A stretch of DNA of 64,000 nucleotides from Isoperla grammatica (taxonomy: Eukaryota; Arthropoda; Insecta; Plecoptera; Perlodidae). This document shows positions 1 through 9,486 of this stretch, piece after piece (position 1 is the first letter of the stretch; each line of letters begins with the position of its first letter). The DNA lies in NCBI GenBank assembly GCA_945910005.1, contig OX246747.1, forward strand, positions 10,742,525-10,806,524, written 5' to 3'. The notes beneath the pieces are model-generated. The model saw only the letters and a list, made by a program, of their open reading frames with translations, searched no databases and was not told the DNA's origin. The translations under genes and the position numbers were made by a program.

Positions 1-190
1 GATAATGAAAATGAGAAAGATGATAATTGAAGAATAAAGCCACATCCGAATCAGATCCATTGTTCGTCGCGTGAGTCGTCATACGGGAGTCCAGCAAGGG
101 AGGGCAGGGCCAAGTGGGAGGAGGAGAAATATTCAATGGGACAGTGGGGGGGAAAGGGGATTGGGGTGTGGACTGCACTTCGTCTGAAAA
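1..190 (-). repeat. SINE family, variant A, cut by the window edge
   Basis: This matches the body of the window's main SINE (compare 20,273-20,650): the stretch with TCCAGCAAGGGAGGGCAGGG and GGACTGCACTTCGTCTGA is recognisable. The side near position 1 lies outside the window, and homology ends near 190, before the conserved CCTGCCCAG head is reached. In the element's own (minus) sense it is therefore 5' truncated. The overlapping short ORF is a by-product of the repeat. Confidence 0.85.
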
Positions 191-599
191 CTTGTTCTCT
201 CGTGTAGTCGTGGCTATATGTGTAAAGAGGGATGGAATACTTGCGGCGGTCTTGCGACTCTCAACTATTCGGCTTCCCTCCGGGAGTGTAGGTAGTGCTA
301 CCCTTGGGGTGGAATGCTTGCGGCTGTCTTGCGACTGGCAATTATTCGGCGCCCCTTGGGAAGAGTGGGAAAATGTGGTGTTGAATTTAGAGAACGAAAA
401 ACACTGATGTTGGAAAACCGGATAAGAAATTAACACTTTGAAAATTGAAGGGTAATGAACTTTTAATAAAAATACAAACACTTGTATCACAGAACTTGAG
501 AATATTTTCAATCTCCAACTCGAGATGAAAATGTTTAACACTGACTTTATATAGTTGGCAAACGCAGCAATATTTGAGCAGTTAGCTATCTCACCAAAA

Positions 600-1017
600 A
601 GATTCCTAGTCCCTATATGCGCTCTCTACGGCCGCGAGCCGAAGGTTTAGTCCTTACACTGTTACGAGTGCGGGCTTGCTTCTTCTGGCTCGGGTTCTTC
701 GGTCGCACCGTACTCCTCGGGGCAGCGGCGAATCTGACAGGGTTAGCGTGTTGCCGCGGACCACCAGAGGCCTACACAATTTGAAGCGGGGACGGCTTCG
801 CGCGTGCTGGAGCGTCTGTACTAGACGAGGTGTGTCGAAGAACTGTGCTCTTGCTTCGTTTGTCTTTGTTAGTGTGACCAGTTGGTGCACTAGTATCGGT
901 ACCGGCCATTTATGCGGCCATCGACCAATGACTGGGTAGTGGATATGGTCTCTTGATTGTTGCGAGTTGCGCTCACTATGGGCGCTTGGGTGTATCTCTA
1001 TGATACCGGTGATGCTG
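600..1017 (-). mobile_element. LINE 3' untranslated region
   Basis: This GC-rich stretch lies directly after the stop codon of the LINE ORF2 at 1,018-3,849 and has the same base composition, unlike the AT-rich DNA left of about 600. It holds a 78-codon minus-strand ORF (654-890, Arg-rich) that I do not recognise and regard as incidental. No simple-repeat or poly-A tail is clear, so the true 3' end of the element is uncertain. Confidence 0.45.
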
Positions 1018-3849
1018 CTAGGCCAGTTTGATGCGTTTCCGCGGTGGTCTCGTGTCTGGTTCTCCTTGTGAGGCGATCGGGCGCCTGTACTTGTCCGACG
1101 GGTGGACTGTTATTGCTGCAAGGTTGGCAACGATTAGATGTTTTGATGTCCCGGCTCGTTCGTAGAACCTCTTGGAGAGCTTGTGTAAATGCGGGAGGAC
1201 GTTGTCCACAACAAGCTGGTCGTTGAGTTCACGAATCGGAGTAGAGCGCGGCGCTCGGGCGATTTGGCGAAGTATTCTATTTTGTAGGCGTTGGAGCGGT
1301 AGCAGATTGGTGTCCGCTGTCCCTGCCCAGACCGGCGCTGCATACGTGAAAGTGGGCCGAAGCGCCATCTTGTAGAGTTGTATTTTTGATCTTGTGGTCA
1401 AGGAAGTAGACCGTAGGAGGGAGCGCAGGGCTCCTACTTTGCATGATGTTTTCGCGCTGACTTTGCTGATGTGTTCTCTCCAAAGGAGTTTGCTATCTAG
1501 AGTTACCCCTAGACAGTTGCTTGTTTTTGTCCACGGGACTGTTGTTCCATGTATTTGTAATGGAGGCTCGACGCGTCCTCGTAGCGTGAATGGAGACGCA
1601 GGGTTCTTCGGCTTTCTTCTTGAGAACAGGGTGGCTGTAGTTTTGGCGGGATTGATTGCTATGCGCCACGAGGTGTACCAAGGCATGACTGTGCTTGTGT
1701 ACTCAGTTAGCCGGCGCAGTGCTAATGCTGGATGCAGGCCGGTTGCCACAGCCGAGAAGTCGTCAGCAAATAATGTGGCCGTGACGTGATCTTGGTTTGA
1801 TGGTACCGGTATGTCGTGAGTGAATAAGGAGAACAGGGTTGGTCCGATTACCGAACCCTGCGGCACTCCTGCATGTATCGGCTTGAGAGTGGACATGCCG
1901 TCTTGCCACGCGACGGCGAATTCTCGATGTTGGAGGTAAGAACGGATGAAGCCTGTCAGTTCACGAGGAATGCCGAGTCTGTGCATCTTTAGCATTAGAC
2001 CATCATGCCAGACCCGGTCGAAGGCCTTCGCAACGTCGAGATAGACAGCCGTGGCGTAGTGGCGCTTGTTGAATGCCGATGTTATTTTGTCGGTCATTCT
2101 AGAGAGAGCATGAACCGTGGAGTGCCCACGACGGAATCCATATTGGAAGTCGGGCAGCGCGCCTGATTGTTCGATAGCCTTGTTTAGGCGCCGGAGGAAC
2201 ACCCGCTCCAGTAGTTTCCCCAGGGTGCTGAGGAGGCTGATTGGGCGATAGCTCGTTGGCTGGGACGGTGGTTTTCCTGGTTTGCAAATTGCAATTACTC
2301 GGGCTACTTTCCACGGCGCCGGGAAGTGCTGCATGTTGAGTGCTATGTTGAATAGCTTGACCAGATGTTCTGCTGCTTCGTGTGGTAGTTGTCGGACTAG
2401 TTGGACAGTTATGAGGTCGAAACCTGGAGCCTTCTTTGGCGGGAGCACGCTGATGATGTCCGCGAGTTCGAACAGTGTGCATTGTTCGATGGTTTGTTCT
2501 GCTGCCGGTTGGGGGTGGTGGTTGTTTTCACACCGGTCTAGTTCGTCGAGTAAGCTTTGCGTGTCGGCCGTTGGCGGGTTGAGGGTAAACGTGTCCGCGA
2601 AGGCGTTTGCAAGTACTTTGGCTTTGTCCTTGTTAGTGAAGACGAGGCCAGTTGTGCTTTGTAGTGGAGGCTCGGCCGGTCGTTTAGTTTGCAGGAGTTT
2701 TGTTAGCCTCCAGAAGTCCCGTGGGGCGCATGAACAGTCAGCGGCATCGTCAGCTTGCTTGGTGTTCGTGGCTTCAAGTTTTTCCAGTTTGATTTCCCAG
2801 AGGTTGTTCCGATGTTCTTGTATTTGTTGTTTTATTGCGCGTGCCAGGTGATTGTATCGACGTCGCAGGTCCGGAGTTCGATTGCGCTGCCAGAGGCGGC
2901 GGGCTGCATTTTTCAGTTCGACCGAGCGTTTGAGTCCGTGAGGGAGATCAAAGGTTGTTTTTCGCCGTGGTTCAACGCGTGGGATGGCAGTCTCGATTGA
3001 GGCTGTGATGATTCTAGTGAATTCTTGCACTGCAAGATCAAGAGCTTGCGTGGATGCGATGGTTTCCTCGGGTGATGGAAGATTGTCGATGATCATCTGC
3101 TTGAAAAGTATCCAGTCTGCTTTATGATACGCAAGGAAGGTCCTCGGTTCTTGCGGGATGACTTCTTGTGATAGTTTCAACAAGATAGGGTTGTGATCGA
3201 AAGTTAGTTCTGCTATTGTGTGTAGCGAGTATGTGAGTTCGATGTTGTAGAGGAGTGCGATGTCCAGTACATCCGCTGTCTGGTCTCCTGTAAACGGGTA
3301 GTGGGTCGGCGATGTAGGCCCTGCCACCGTGTAGTTGTTTTGTTTTGCATGAAGCTTGAGCGTCCGTCCAGCCGTCGTTATCCTCTGCGAGTTCCAGTCA
3401 TGATGTTTTGCATTTAGGTCTCCTGCAGCTATGCGTTGCTGGGTTGTGGCGGCCAGCCCGTCTAGGTCTTCTGGGAGCAGTTTCTTGCTGGGTGGGCGGT
3501 AGACTGCTACTAGCTCCAGGGGACCGGAGGGCGTGGAGAGCGCAACCCCTGTGGCTTCTATGTGACCCGTCTTCCCCGTGGAGATTGTATGATGCTTGAT
3601 GCTTGTATGGATGAAGATGGCTACTCCTCCTGATGGCGGATGGTTCGGGTGCTTCTTTGGTCTGTCGGCTCTGTACATTTTGTAGCTGTCGAGACAGAAT
3701 TTCACGTGGTCTTCGAGGTGTGTCTCTGACACCAGCAGCGCATGGATGCGATGCTGGTGTAGAAAGTGGTGAATTTCGCTCTTTTTGTTGCGAAGACCGT
3801 TAGCGTTCCATGCCGCTATGTTGAGTGTATTTCTACGGTGTGCTGCCAT
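1018..3849 (-). CDS. Non-LTR retrotransposon ORF2: endonuclease-reverse transcriptase (Jockey-like)
   Basis: This is an uninterrupted 943-codon polyprotein that would nick target DNA and copy LINE RNA in place. Residues about 8-225 are an APE-type endonuclease: it opens IAAWNANGLRNKKSEI, has the catalytic Glu in LLVSETHLE, GVAIFIH, the VAVYRPP strand, AAGDLNAKHHDWNS and the final FDHNPILL. The reverse transcriptase spans about 480-760, with SYRPISLLSTLGKLLERV, YGFRRGHSTVHAL, YLDVAKAFDRVWH, GVPQGSVIGPTLFSLF and the catalytic box ATLFADDFSA (DD). A thumb/C-terminal region follows with PVWAG and NRILRQIARAPRSTPI. The start overlaps the end of ORF1 by a few codons, as in many LINEs. It is the only full-length intact transposon gene here, so this copy may be young. 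The Jockey label rests on overall look; CR1-type is the main alternative. Confidence 0.9.
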   Translation of the reverse strand: MAAHRRNTLNIAAWNANGLRNKKSEIHHFLHQHRIHALLVSETHLEDHVKFCLDSYKMYRADRPKKHPNHPPSGGVAIFIHTSIKHHTISTGKTGHIEATGVALSTPSGPLELVAVYRPPSKKLLPEDLDGLAATTQQRIAAGDLNAKHHDWNSQRITTAGRTLKLHAKQNNYTVAGPTSPTHYPFTGDQTADVLDIALLYNIELTYSLHTIAELTFDHNPILLKLSQEVIPQEPRTFLAYHKADWILFKQMIIDNLPSPEETIASTQALDLAVQEFTRIITASIETAIPRVEPRRKTTFDLPHGLKRSVELKNAARRLWQRNRTPDLRRRYNHLARAIKQQIQEHRNNLWEIKLEKLEATNTKQADDAADCSCAPRDFWRLTKLLQTKRPAEPPLQSTTGLVFTNKDKAKVLANAFADTFTLNPPTADTQSLLDELDRCENNHHPQPAAEQTIEQCTLFELADIISVLPPKKAPGFDLITVQLVRQLPHEAAEHLVKLFNIALNMQHFPAPWKVARVIAICKPGKPPSQPTSYRPISLLSTLGKLLERVFLRRLNKAIEQSGALPDFQYGFRRGHSTVHALSRMTDKITSAFNKRHYATAVYLDVAKAFDRVWHDGLMLKMHRLGIPRELTGFIRSYLQHREFAVAWQDGMSTLKPIHAGVPQGSVIGPTLFSLFTHDIPVPSNQDHVTATLFADDFSAVATGLHPALALRRLTEYTSTVMPWYTSWRIAINPAKTTATLFSRRKPKNPASPFTLRGRVEPPLQIHGTTVPWTKTSNCLGVTLDSKLLWREHISKVSAKTSCKVGALRSLLRSTSLTTRSKIQLYKMALRPTFTYAAPVWAGTADTNLLPLQRLQNRILRQIARAPRSTPIRELNDQLVVDNVLPHLHKLSKRFYERAGTSKHLIVANLAAITVHPSDKYRRPIASQGEPDTRPPRKRIKLA

Positions 3850-4244
3850 TGTTATTGTTGAGGGTTGATCGAGCTGTAGCGACGAGTGTTTTAATCAGTG
3901 CTTTCACGATTGGATTTGGGTTGAGCGCGAGGACGGCTTCCACGAGACTGTTGATGAGCGTCCAAGTTGCGTCGTCTGGTTCTCCTCCCTGGTTGGAAGT
4001 TGAAGCGTTCTGTGCCTTCGTGTTCTTGGTAGCAGGTTGTTGATGGTCTTCCCTGGAGAGATTTCCTTGCTCTTGTTGGGTCGGTTGTTCTTCTTGTGGT
4101 CGATGGATTGGTTGGTAGATGTTTGGTTCACTGGCCCTTGAGTGGGTTGATTGCTGATAGTCTTGGGTAAGTGGCTTCTTTGCATTTGCTTGTTTGGCGG
4201 TCTCCCCGGAAGTGGCGGCTGCGTCTTGCTGCTGAGCGGGCGCC
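3833..4244 (-). pseudogene. LINE ORF1, C-terminal part
   Basis: Directly upstream of ORF2 a frame is open from about 4,244 to 3,833. It is rich in Gln, Pro and Asn and ends in the hydrophobic run LINSLVEAVLALNPNPIVKA, then a stop inside the first codons of ORF2. ORF1 proteins of LINEs coat the RNA; I see no zinc knuckle or RRM in this part. An in-frame TAA near 4,246 closes the frame on the 5' side, so either ORF1 is broken or the copy is 5' truncated. The ATG-in-stop overlap with ORF2 is the main reason for calling it ORF1. Confidence 0.6.
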
Positions 4245-4259
4245 TTTTATACCATTTGG

Positions 4260-5034
4260 TCCGAGGATGTGTGTATCGCTCGATGTAGGGAAAGGTAGGG
4301 GGTAAAGACGGCGCGCATGCGCACGATGCCTGAACATTTCAGCTGCGAGCTCGCCGTATTTGTGCCCGCTTACACTTTTTCTAGTTTTGTATACGTTTGC
4401 CAACTGTACATGGTAACAAAATCCAGAAATGATCCGAGATAGTGCTCTCGTTGAATTATGGTAAAGCGTAATAACATAAATAACATAATAATAACATACA
4501 ATCATTACCAGAAATACCTCCTAAATCAATGTTTTTAGGAGCCGACTCATGAGATCGGTACTAGAACTTCGCCGTAGGCCTAGGCCTAGACCCAGGTAGC
4601 TACGTGCGAGTTATAAGATGAATGATGCATCGTTAGGATGACAATTTGATTTGATGGTTGTCACAGAGGTAGTGATTGATAACACAATTAGTCTATTACA
4701 TATTTAGAATGTGGTCTTACCCTTTAAAAAGGAATTGATCCGCTGACCGTTTGGTTGAAGTTTTTTACGTCTGTATCTTTGAGGCGGCGAAGATGGGATA
4801 AGAAAGCGCCCTCTAGGCTTAAAAAATACAACATGCGAGTTTAGCGCCTTATTCGAATATGGCATAGGGGCCGGGGCGTTACAAAGTCTGTTCGGGACGT
4901 CGAAGGGGATATCCTCTTCGAGTGCGACGGTCTTCGTTTTGAAGGCCATCAGAGACTACGAGGGTGAGTACTGCATACCACAGAGCTAGGATTTAATAGT
5001 ATTTTTATGTCCACCCGAGATTGGGCTAGGGTGA
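4260..5034. other. Intergenic DNA
   Basis: AT-rich DNA containing a CCTAGGCCTAG palindrome run (near 4,580) and the possible exon at 4,721-4,949. I see nothing else. Confidence 0.5.
4721..4949 (-). CDS. Possible first coding exon of an unrecognised gene
   Basis: A minus-strand frame begins with ATG at 4,949 (MAFKTKTVALEEDIPFDV) and runs to a good splice-donor match, AAAGG|GTAAGA, at about 4,720. The product is mixed acidic then basic (RYRRKKLQ), without repeat character. I do not recognise it and see no next exon. It stands in unique-looking DNA between the LINE and the SINE cluster, so it could be a real host first exon; chance is the alternative. Confidence 0.3.
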
Positions 5035-5518
5035 TAGTGACAAAGTCTCATATTTTTGCAACTTAGCTAATCGAGACGATGAGTGGGTGAAATATGAAAA
5101 TGAAATAGGGGACTGTTCGGAGGAAAGGGTCACGTAGGAGGGCGGTGATGAAAGGGGAAGGAAGAGGAAAAGGGAGCGGGGAGGATGTGGACTGCATTTC
5201 GTCGACTTCTTCTCCTCGACCTGTCCGGCTAGGGTTGTTGGAGGTTTGTCTTAAGTAACAGCTAATCACAAGCTGTTATTGGCACTTTATTGTAAGAAGT
5301 TGGTACACCTGTATGTCACCTGTATGTTAACATATATGTGTTGATGTATCCCAACAACGGAAGGATGCCAACAATAAAGTCAGTTCATCTCGCAACTCGC
5401 ATGAATTAACAAGGGTGGCCCTACCAGAAGCATACGCTTCAGCTGGCATAGCTCCAGGAACCATCAAAGCGCACAAACCTGCCCACCACGATAAGGTAGC
5501 AGTCCCTGGGCAGGTTGC
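5035..5518 (-). repeat. SINE, variant B, split by a solo LTR
   Basis: Variant B sequence (TTTTTGCAACTTAGCTAATC near 5,054, then the purine-rich body) runs to about 5,235 and resumes at 5,412 with GGTGGCCCTACCAGAAGCAT to the conserved end CCTGGGCAGG. The interruption is the LTR at 5,236-5,411, so the LTR arrived after the SINE. Confidence 0.85.
5236..5411 (+). mobile_element. Solo LTR
   Basis: A 176 bp insert begins TGTTGGAGGTTTGTC and ends GAATTAACA (TG...CA), contains an AATAAA signal near 5,373, and is flanked by the 5 bp duplication AGGGT (5,231-5,235 and 5,412-5,416). These are the marks of an LTR left after recombination between the two LTRs of a retrotransposon. No internal genes remain, so the superfamily cannot be named. 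Confidence 0.75.
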
Positions 5519-5871
5519 CACATTTAAAATAAAATGTTTGATTGTAGGCTTCAGCTGTGTGCCAGTAGTTCCAATATAGGCCTTGCCTAGGATGCTATAC
5601 TGCTAGGATATGGATATCAATTATTTAAATAATTTACATAGAGACCTAGCCTAGTTCTCTTTTTTGATATTTTCATACAGTTATCACAGGCATCATCGTT
5701 AAATGTATTCCTTATTATTAATTATTAGGCCTATAACACAATATTTTCTAAAGATGTGTTAAATGATAAATAAATTCATATCGATGATCGCATTTTTTCA
5801 CAATACAGTATATCGTGATATATCATAAGGATATAATATCACGAAACGATATTATCGCGATAATAATGATT

Positions 5872-6184
5872 GATTGATTGATATTTGGGCTTAACGTCTC
5901 ATATTTTTGCAACGTGGCTAATCGAGACGATGAGTGGGTTAAGTATAAAGATGAAATAGGGGGGGGGGGGTGTTTGGAGGAAATGGACAAGTAGGTGGGC
6001 GGTGAGGATAGAGGAAGGGGGAGAAAAGGGGAGTGGGGAGGTTGTGGACTGCATTTCGTCTGACTTCTCCCCCTCGACCAGTCCGGCTAGGGTGGCCCTA
6101 CCAGAAGCCTACGCTTCCGCCGGCATAGCTCTCGGGATCAACAAAGCACGCAAACCTGCCCACCACGATAAGGTAGCAGTCCCT
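5872..6184 (-). repeat. SINE, variant B
   Basis: It starts with a TGATTGATTGAT tail and TTTGGGCTTAACGTCTCAT, has a run of about 12 G near 5,960, and ends GGTAGCAGTCCCTAG without the last few bases of the CCTGGGCAGG end. It sits inside AT-rich DNA full of TATCGATA-type motifs (5,800-5,865 and 6,410-6,490), which may be two halves of an older element it landed in. Confidence 0.85.
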
Positions 6185-6613
6185 AGAAATCCCGCCGAGT
6201 GTAGACGTTTCCAAAGTTGGCCAAATAACGTCTTCGAAAACTGGTTTATAATTTATTAAATACACTCCTTAACTTATTGATACGATGTCATTGTCATCAT
6301 TTGAAATGATTGAAAGCTTATTATCTTAACGCGTCCTTATAGATAATCAAACAACCGCCACGCAAAGTTGTAAACTACGACGATAACACGACGTATCAAT
6401 ACTTTATCATGATACTGGGTGCAAGATACTATCGCGATGATGTATCGTATCGATATACGATATTATCGATATATATCGATGTACGATTATCGTCCGCATA
6501 ACCTTTATTTTCTTAGGTAATACCTTTGATCTTTCAGCAATTATAAATATTCTATTGGAAGGCATTTCAATTTAGGTGTATATATATTACTGGTGTATTC
6601 TTATATTTTACAG
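6185..6613. other. AT-rich DNA with ATCGAT palindromes
   Basis: No gene. From about 6,400 to 6,490 the sequence is dense in TATCG/CGATA motifs able to fold back, resembling the end of a decayed DNA transposon. A pyrimidine-poor tract ending TTTTACAG at 6,613 precedes the DUF4806 exon. Confidence 0.4.
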
Positions 6614-6841
6614 GTAGGTGCTCAATATGGCAATGTTCAATGTTGTCATGTTCTGTGAAGAGAACAACTAAGCAGTTGTTTCATCATCTTGGATTTTCAA
6701 AAGTGGTGACGAAGTCTGCTGTTGGTGGCCACCATTTATAACAGATTAAGATATCAACAAGGCAGAAGCGAATCATTTACCACCAGAAGCCACTGGTGCC
6801 AACAAATGGCAAACTTACCCAATACAAATATTTGGTAGACG
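6614..6841 (+). pseudogene. DUF4806-type gene, exon 1 (broken)
   Basis: After the acceptor TTTTACAG, the frame from ATG 6,627 reads MAMFNVVMFCEENN, a stop, AVVSSSW, then CCWWPPF, a second stop, and NKAEANHLPP, ending at a GTAAGG donor (6,842). From memory, DUF4806 proteins start with a short strand-rich block containing a conserved VVPSSW and WPP(F/Y) and then a charged helix; this matches in order and spacing. The family has no established function to my knowledge. The two in-frame stops make this copy non-coding as read. Exons 2 and 3 follow in order. Confidence 0.65.
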
Positions 6842-7239
6842 GTAAGGTGAGTTCATTTTGGCTAACCCATACATACCTACAATATGTAGACTTGAAATGT
6901 TCTAAGTTTGACGCTCCCCTCGCTCACTATGTGACCGCCCCTTACACCTGTTACAACCTGACTAAAATACATACAGTACTTACATAACTTATGTATCTTC
7001 TTATCTAATGCAACATTTGCTATAAATTGCTAAGCTACATTTAAATCAACACAACAATTTTTGCCCGCCAGAATTAGTGACGGACGCTCGGCAAAAATTG
7101 AAACAAGCAGAAGAAAATTCCGACATTAATACTGATTTCGAGGGAAGCAGACCAAAACGCAAACAACTTCAGAGATCCTCGGCTCAACTAAGGGGTCGAG
7201 CTCGGATATAGATGAAGACATATATGCCAATAACTGTGC

Positions 7240-7617
7240 CTGCCCAGGGACTGCCACCTTATCGTGGTGGGCAGGTTTGCGTGCTTTGTTGATCCCGAGA
7301 GCTATGCCGGCGGAAGCGTATGCTTCTGGTAGGGCCACCCAAGCCGGACTGGTCGAGGAGGAGAAGTCAGACGAAGTGCAGTCCACACCCCAATCCCCTT
7401 TCCACCCCACTGTCCCATTGAATATTTCTCCTCCCACTTGGCCCTGCCCCCCTTTGCTGGACTCCCGTATGACGACTCACGCGACGTACAATGGATCTGA
7501 TTCGGATGTGGCTTTATTCTTAATTGTCATCTTTCTCATCTTCATTATCACCCGCTCATCGTCTCGATTAGCCATCGTTGCATAAATATGAGACGTTAAG
7601 CCCCATTAATCAATCAA
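7240..7617 (+). repeat. SINE, variant A, full length, inside the DUF4806 exon
   Basis: A complete copy in plus sense: it starts CTGCCCAGGGACTGCCACC and ends GCCCCATTAATCAATCAA. The 13 bp duplication CCAATAACTGTGC flanks it (7,227-7,239 and 7,618-7,630). This is one of only two copies facing this way, and it helps establish the element's true orientation. Confidence 0.95.
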
Positions 7618-7892
7618 CCAATAACTGTGCTTTGCCAGTATTACCTTTGCCTTCACCAATCTCTAGTCCAGGTTCATCAACAAGTTTGAAGGAGCTGGTT
7701 TCTGTTCGTAGATCGCCCCGTAAATCGGGTAAGATTTCTTTGGAGCAGCAAACGCCCAGTAGAAGCCGAACCTCACTCCCAAAGCTCATGAATTCAAATG
7801 AAAGGCCAACAAAACCTAGATATTTTTCCCAGACTGTGAGCAGTCGTGGGGCATTGACAGGGTCACCATACAAGGGAAATACATCTTCGCAA

Positions 7893-9240
7893 GACTGTGA
7901 GCAAAACACGCGCCAAATGTTGCCAAGTGTTTCAAGTCCTAATATCAGCAGAGAGCTACCAGGGTCGCCATACGAGGGAAATATATCTTCGCAAGCAAGA
8001 CTGTGAGCACAACACGCGCCAAATGTTGCCAAGTGTTTCAAGTCCTAATATCAGCAGAGAGCTACCAGGGTCGCCATACGAGGGCAATATATCTTCGCAA
8101 GACTGTGAGCACAACACGCGCCAAATGTTGCCAAGTGTTTCAAGTCCTAATGTCAGCAGAGAGCTACCAGGGTCGCCATACGAGGGAAATACATCTTCGC
8201 AAGACTGTGAGCACAACACGCGCCAAATGTTGCCAAGTGTTTCAAGTCCTAATGTCAGCAGAGAGCTACCAGGGTCGCCATACGAGGGAAATATATCTTC
8301 GCAAGACTGTGAGCACAACACGCGCCAAATGTTGCCAAGTGTTTCAAGTCCTAATATCAGCAGAGAGCTACCAGGGTCGCCATACGAGGGAAATATATCT
8401 TCGCAAGACTGTGAGCACAACACGCGCCAAATGTTGCCAAGTGTTTCAAGTCCTAATGTCAGCAGAGAGCTACCATGGTCGCCATACAAGGGAAATATAT
8501 CTTCGCAAGACTGTGAGCAAAACACGCCAAATGTTGCCAAGTGTTTCAAGTCCTAATGTCAGCAGAGAGCTACCAGGGTCGCCATACAAGGGAAATATAT
8601 CTTCGCAAGACTGTGAGCACAACACGCGCCAAATGTTGCCAAGTGTTTCAAGTCCTAATGTCAGCAGAGAGCTACCATGGTCGCCATACGAGGGGAATAT
8701 ATCTTCGCAAGACTGTGAGCAAAACACGCGCCAAATGTTGCCAAGTGTTTCAAGTCCTAATGTCAGCAGAGAGCTACCAGGGTCGCCATACAAGGGAAAT
8801 ATATCTTCGCAAGACTGTGAGCAAAACACGCGCCAAATGTTGCCAAGTGTTTCAAGTCCTAATGTCAGCAGAGAGCTACCATGGTCGCCATACAAGGGAA
8901 ATATATCTTCGCAAGACTGTGAGCAAAACGCGCCAAATGTTGCCAAGTGTTTCAAGTCCTAATGTCAGCAGAGAGCTACCATGGTCGCCATACGAGGGAA
9001 ATATATCTTCGCAAGACTGTGAGCAAAACACGCGCCAAATGTTGCCAAGTGTTTCAAGTCCTAATGTCAGCAGAGAGCTACCATGGTCGCCATACAAGGG
9101 AAATATATCTTCGCAAGACTGTGAGCAAAACACGCCAAATGTTGCCAAGTGTTTCAAGTCCTAATGTCAGCAGAGAGCTACCAGGGTCGCCATACGAGGG
9201 AAATATATCTTCGCAAGACTGTGAGCAAAACATGCATCTG
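7893..9240 (+). repeat. 102 bp minisatellite in coding sequence, about 13 units
   Basis: Units begin GACTGTGAGC and encode the 34-residue pattern DCEHNTRQMLPSVSSPN followed by VSRELPGSPYEGNISSQ. Starts fall near 7,893, 7,999, 8,101, 8,203, 8,305, 8,407, 8,509, 8,609, 8,711, 8,813, 8,915, 9,016, 9,118 and 9,218. Most spacings are exactly 102 bp; a 4 bp insertion near 7,995 and 2 bp deletions near 8,525, 8,928 and 9,130 break the frame. Higher-order pattern is visible: CAC/CAA, ACGAGG/ACAAGG and GGG/TGG variants recur together. A degenerate unit lies just upstream at 7,832. Confidence 0.95.
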
Positions 9241-9486
9241 CGAAATGTTTCAAGTTCTAACGTCAGGAGAGAGCTACCAGGAAATAGTGGTGGTGGTAAG
9301 TTTTCGTGGCTGTGTGTGAAGTGAATAAACTTTAGGACTAAACAAACATAGCAAATATATGGTAACCAGAATCTTGTCAACGGAACATGTTGAGATAGTT
9401 TAAAGTTAAGTACTCGTTGCTTAACTTCCTTTGCCCTCAATAATGACTAAAAGTATTAACATGTAATTTTAATTTTCACTTTTCAG

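Larger units (their letters stand above)
7072..9295 (+). pseudogene. DUF4806-type gene, exon 2 with repeat expansion and SINE insert
   Basis: The exon follows a CCCGCCAG acceptor and opens with DARQKLKQAEENSDINTDFE, the helix and acidic stretch expected next in these proteins. A one-base frameshift lies before SSSDIDEDIYANNCA. A SINE (7,240-7,617) interrupts that acidic segment; removing it with one duplication leaves the frame ...YANNCALPVLPLPSP. Then comes Ser/Pro/Arg-rich sequence (RRSPRKSGKISLEQQTPSRS) and the 34-residue tandem repeat at 7,893-9,240. The exon ends NSGGG at a GTAAGT donor (9,296). Several repeat units carry 2 or 4 bp indels that shift the frame. In related proteins this part is a linker, so the repeat is probably dispensable. 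Expression cannot be judged. Confidence 0.65.

Noticed and set aside
5800..6490. Complete MITE around the SINE at 5,872
   Set aside because: TATCGATA-rich halves on each side are suggestive, but matching ends and a duplication were not identified.
7126..7437. Recurrent ORF type MGGEIFNGTVGGKGDWGVDC and antisense MRALLIPRAMPAEAYASGRA
   Set aside because: They appear in every SINE copy as a by-product of its sequence; no protein evidence, and indels break them freely.
7897..9324. Plus- and minus-strand ORFs in alternative frames over the 102 bp repeat
   Set aside because: The repeat unit is a multiple of 3, so shadow frames stay open; the DUF4806 frame is the one continuous with the flanking exon.
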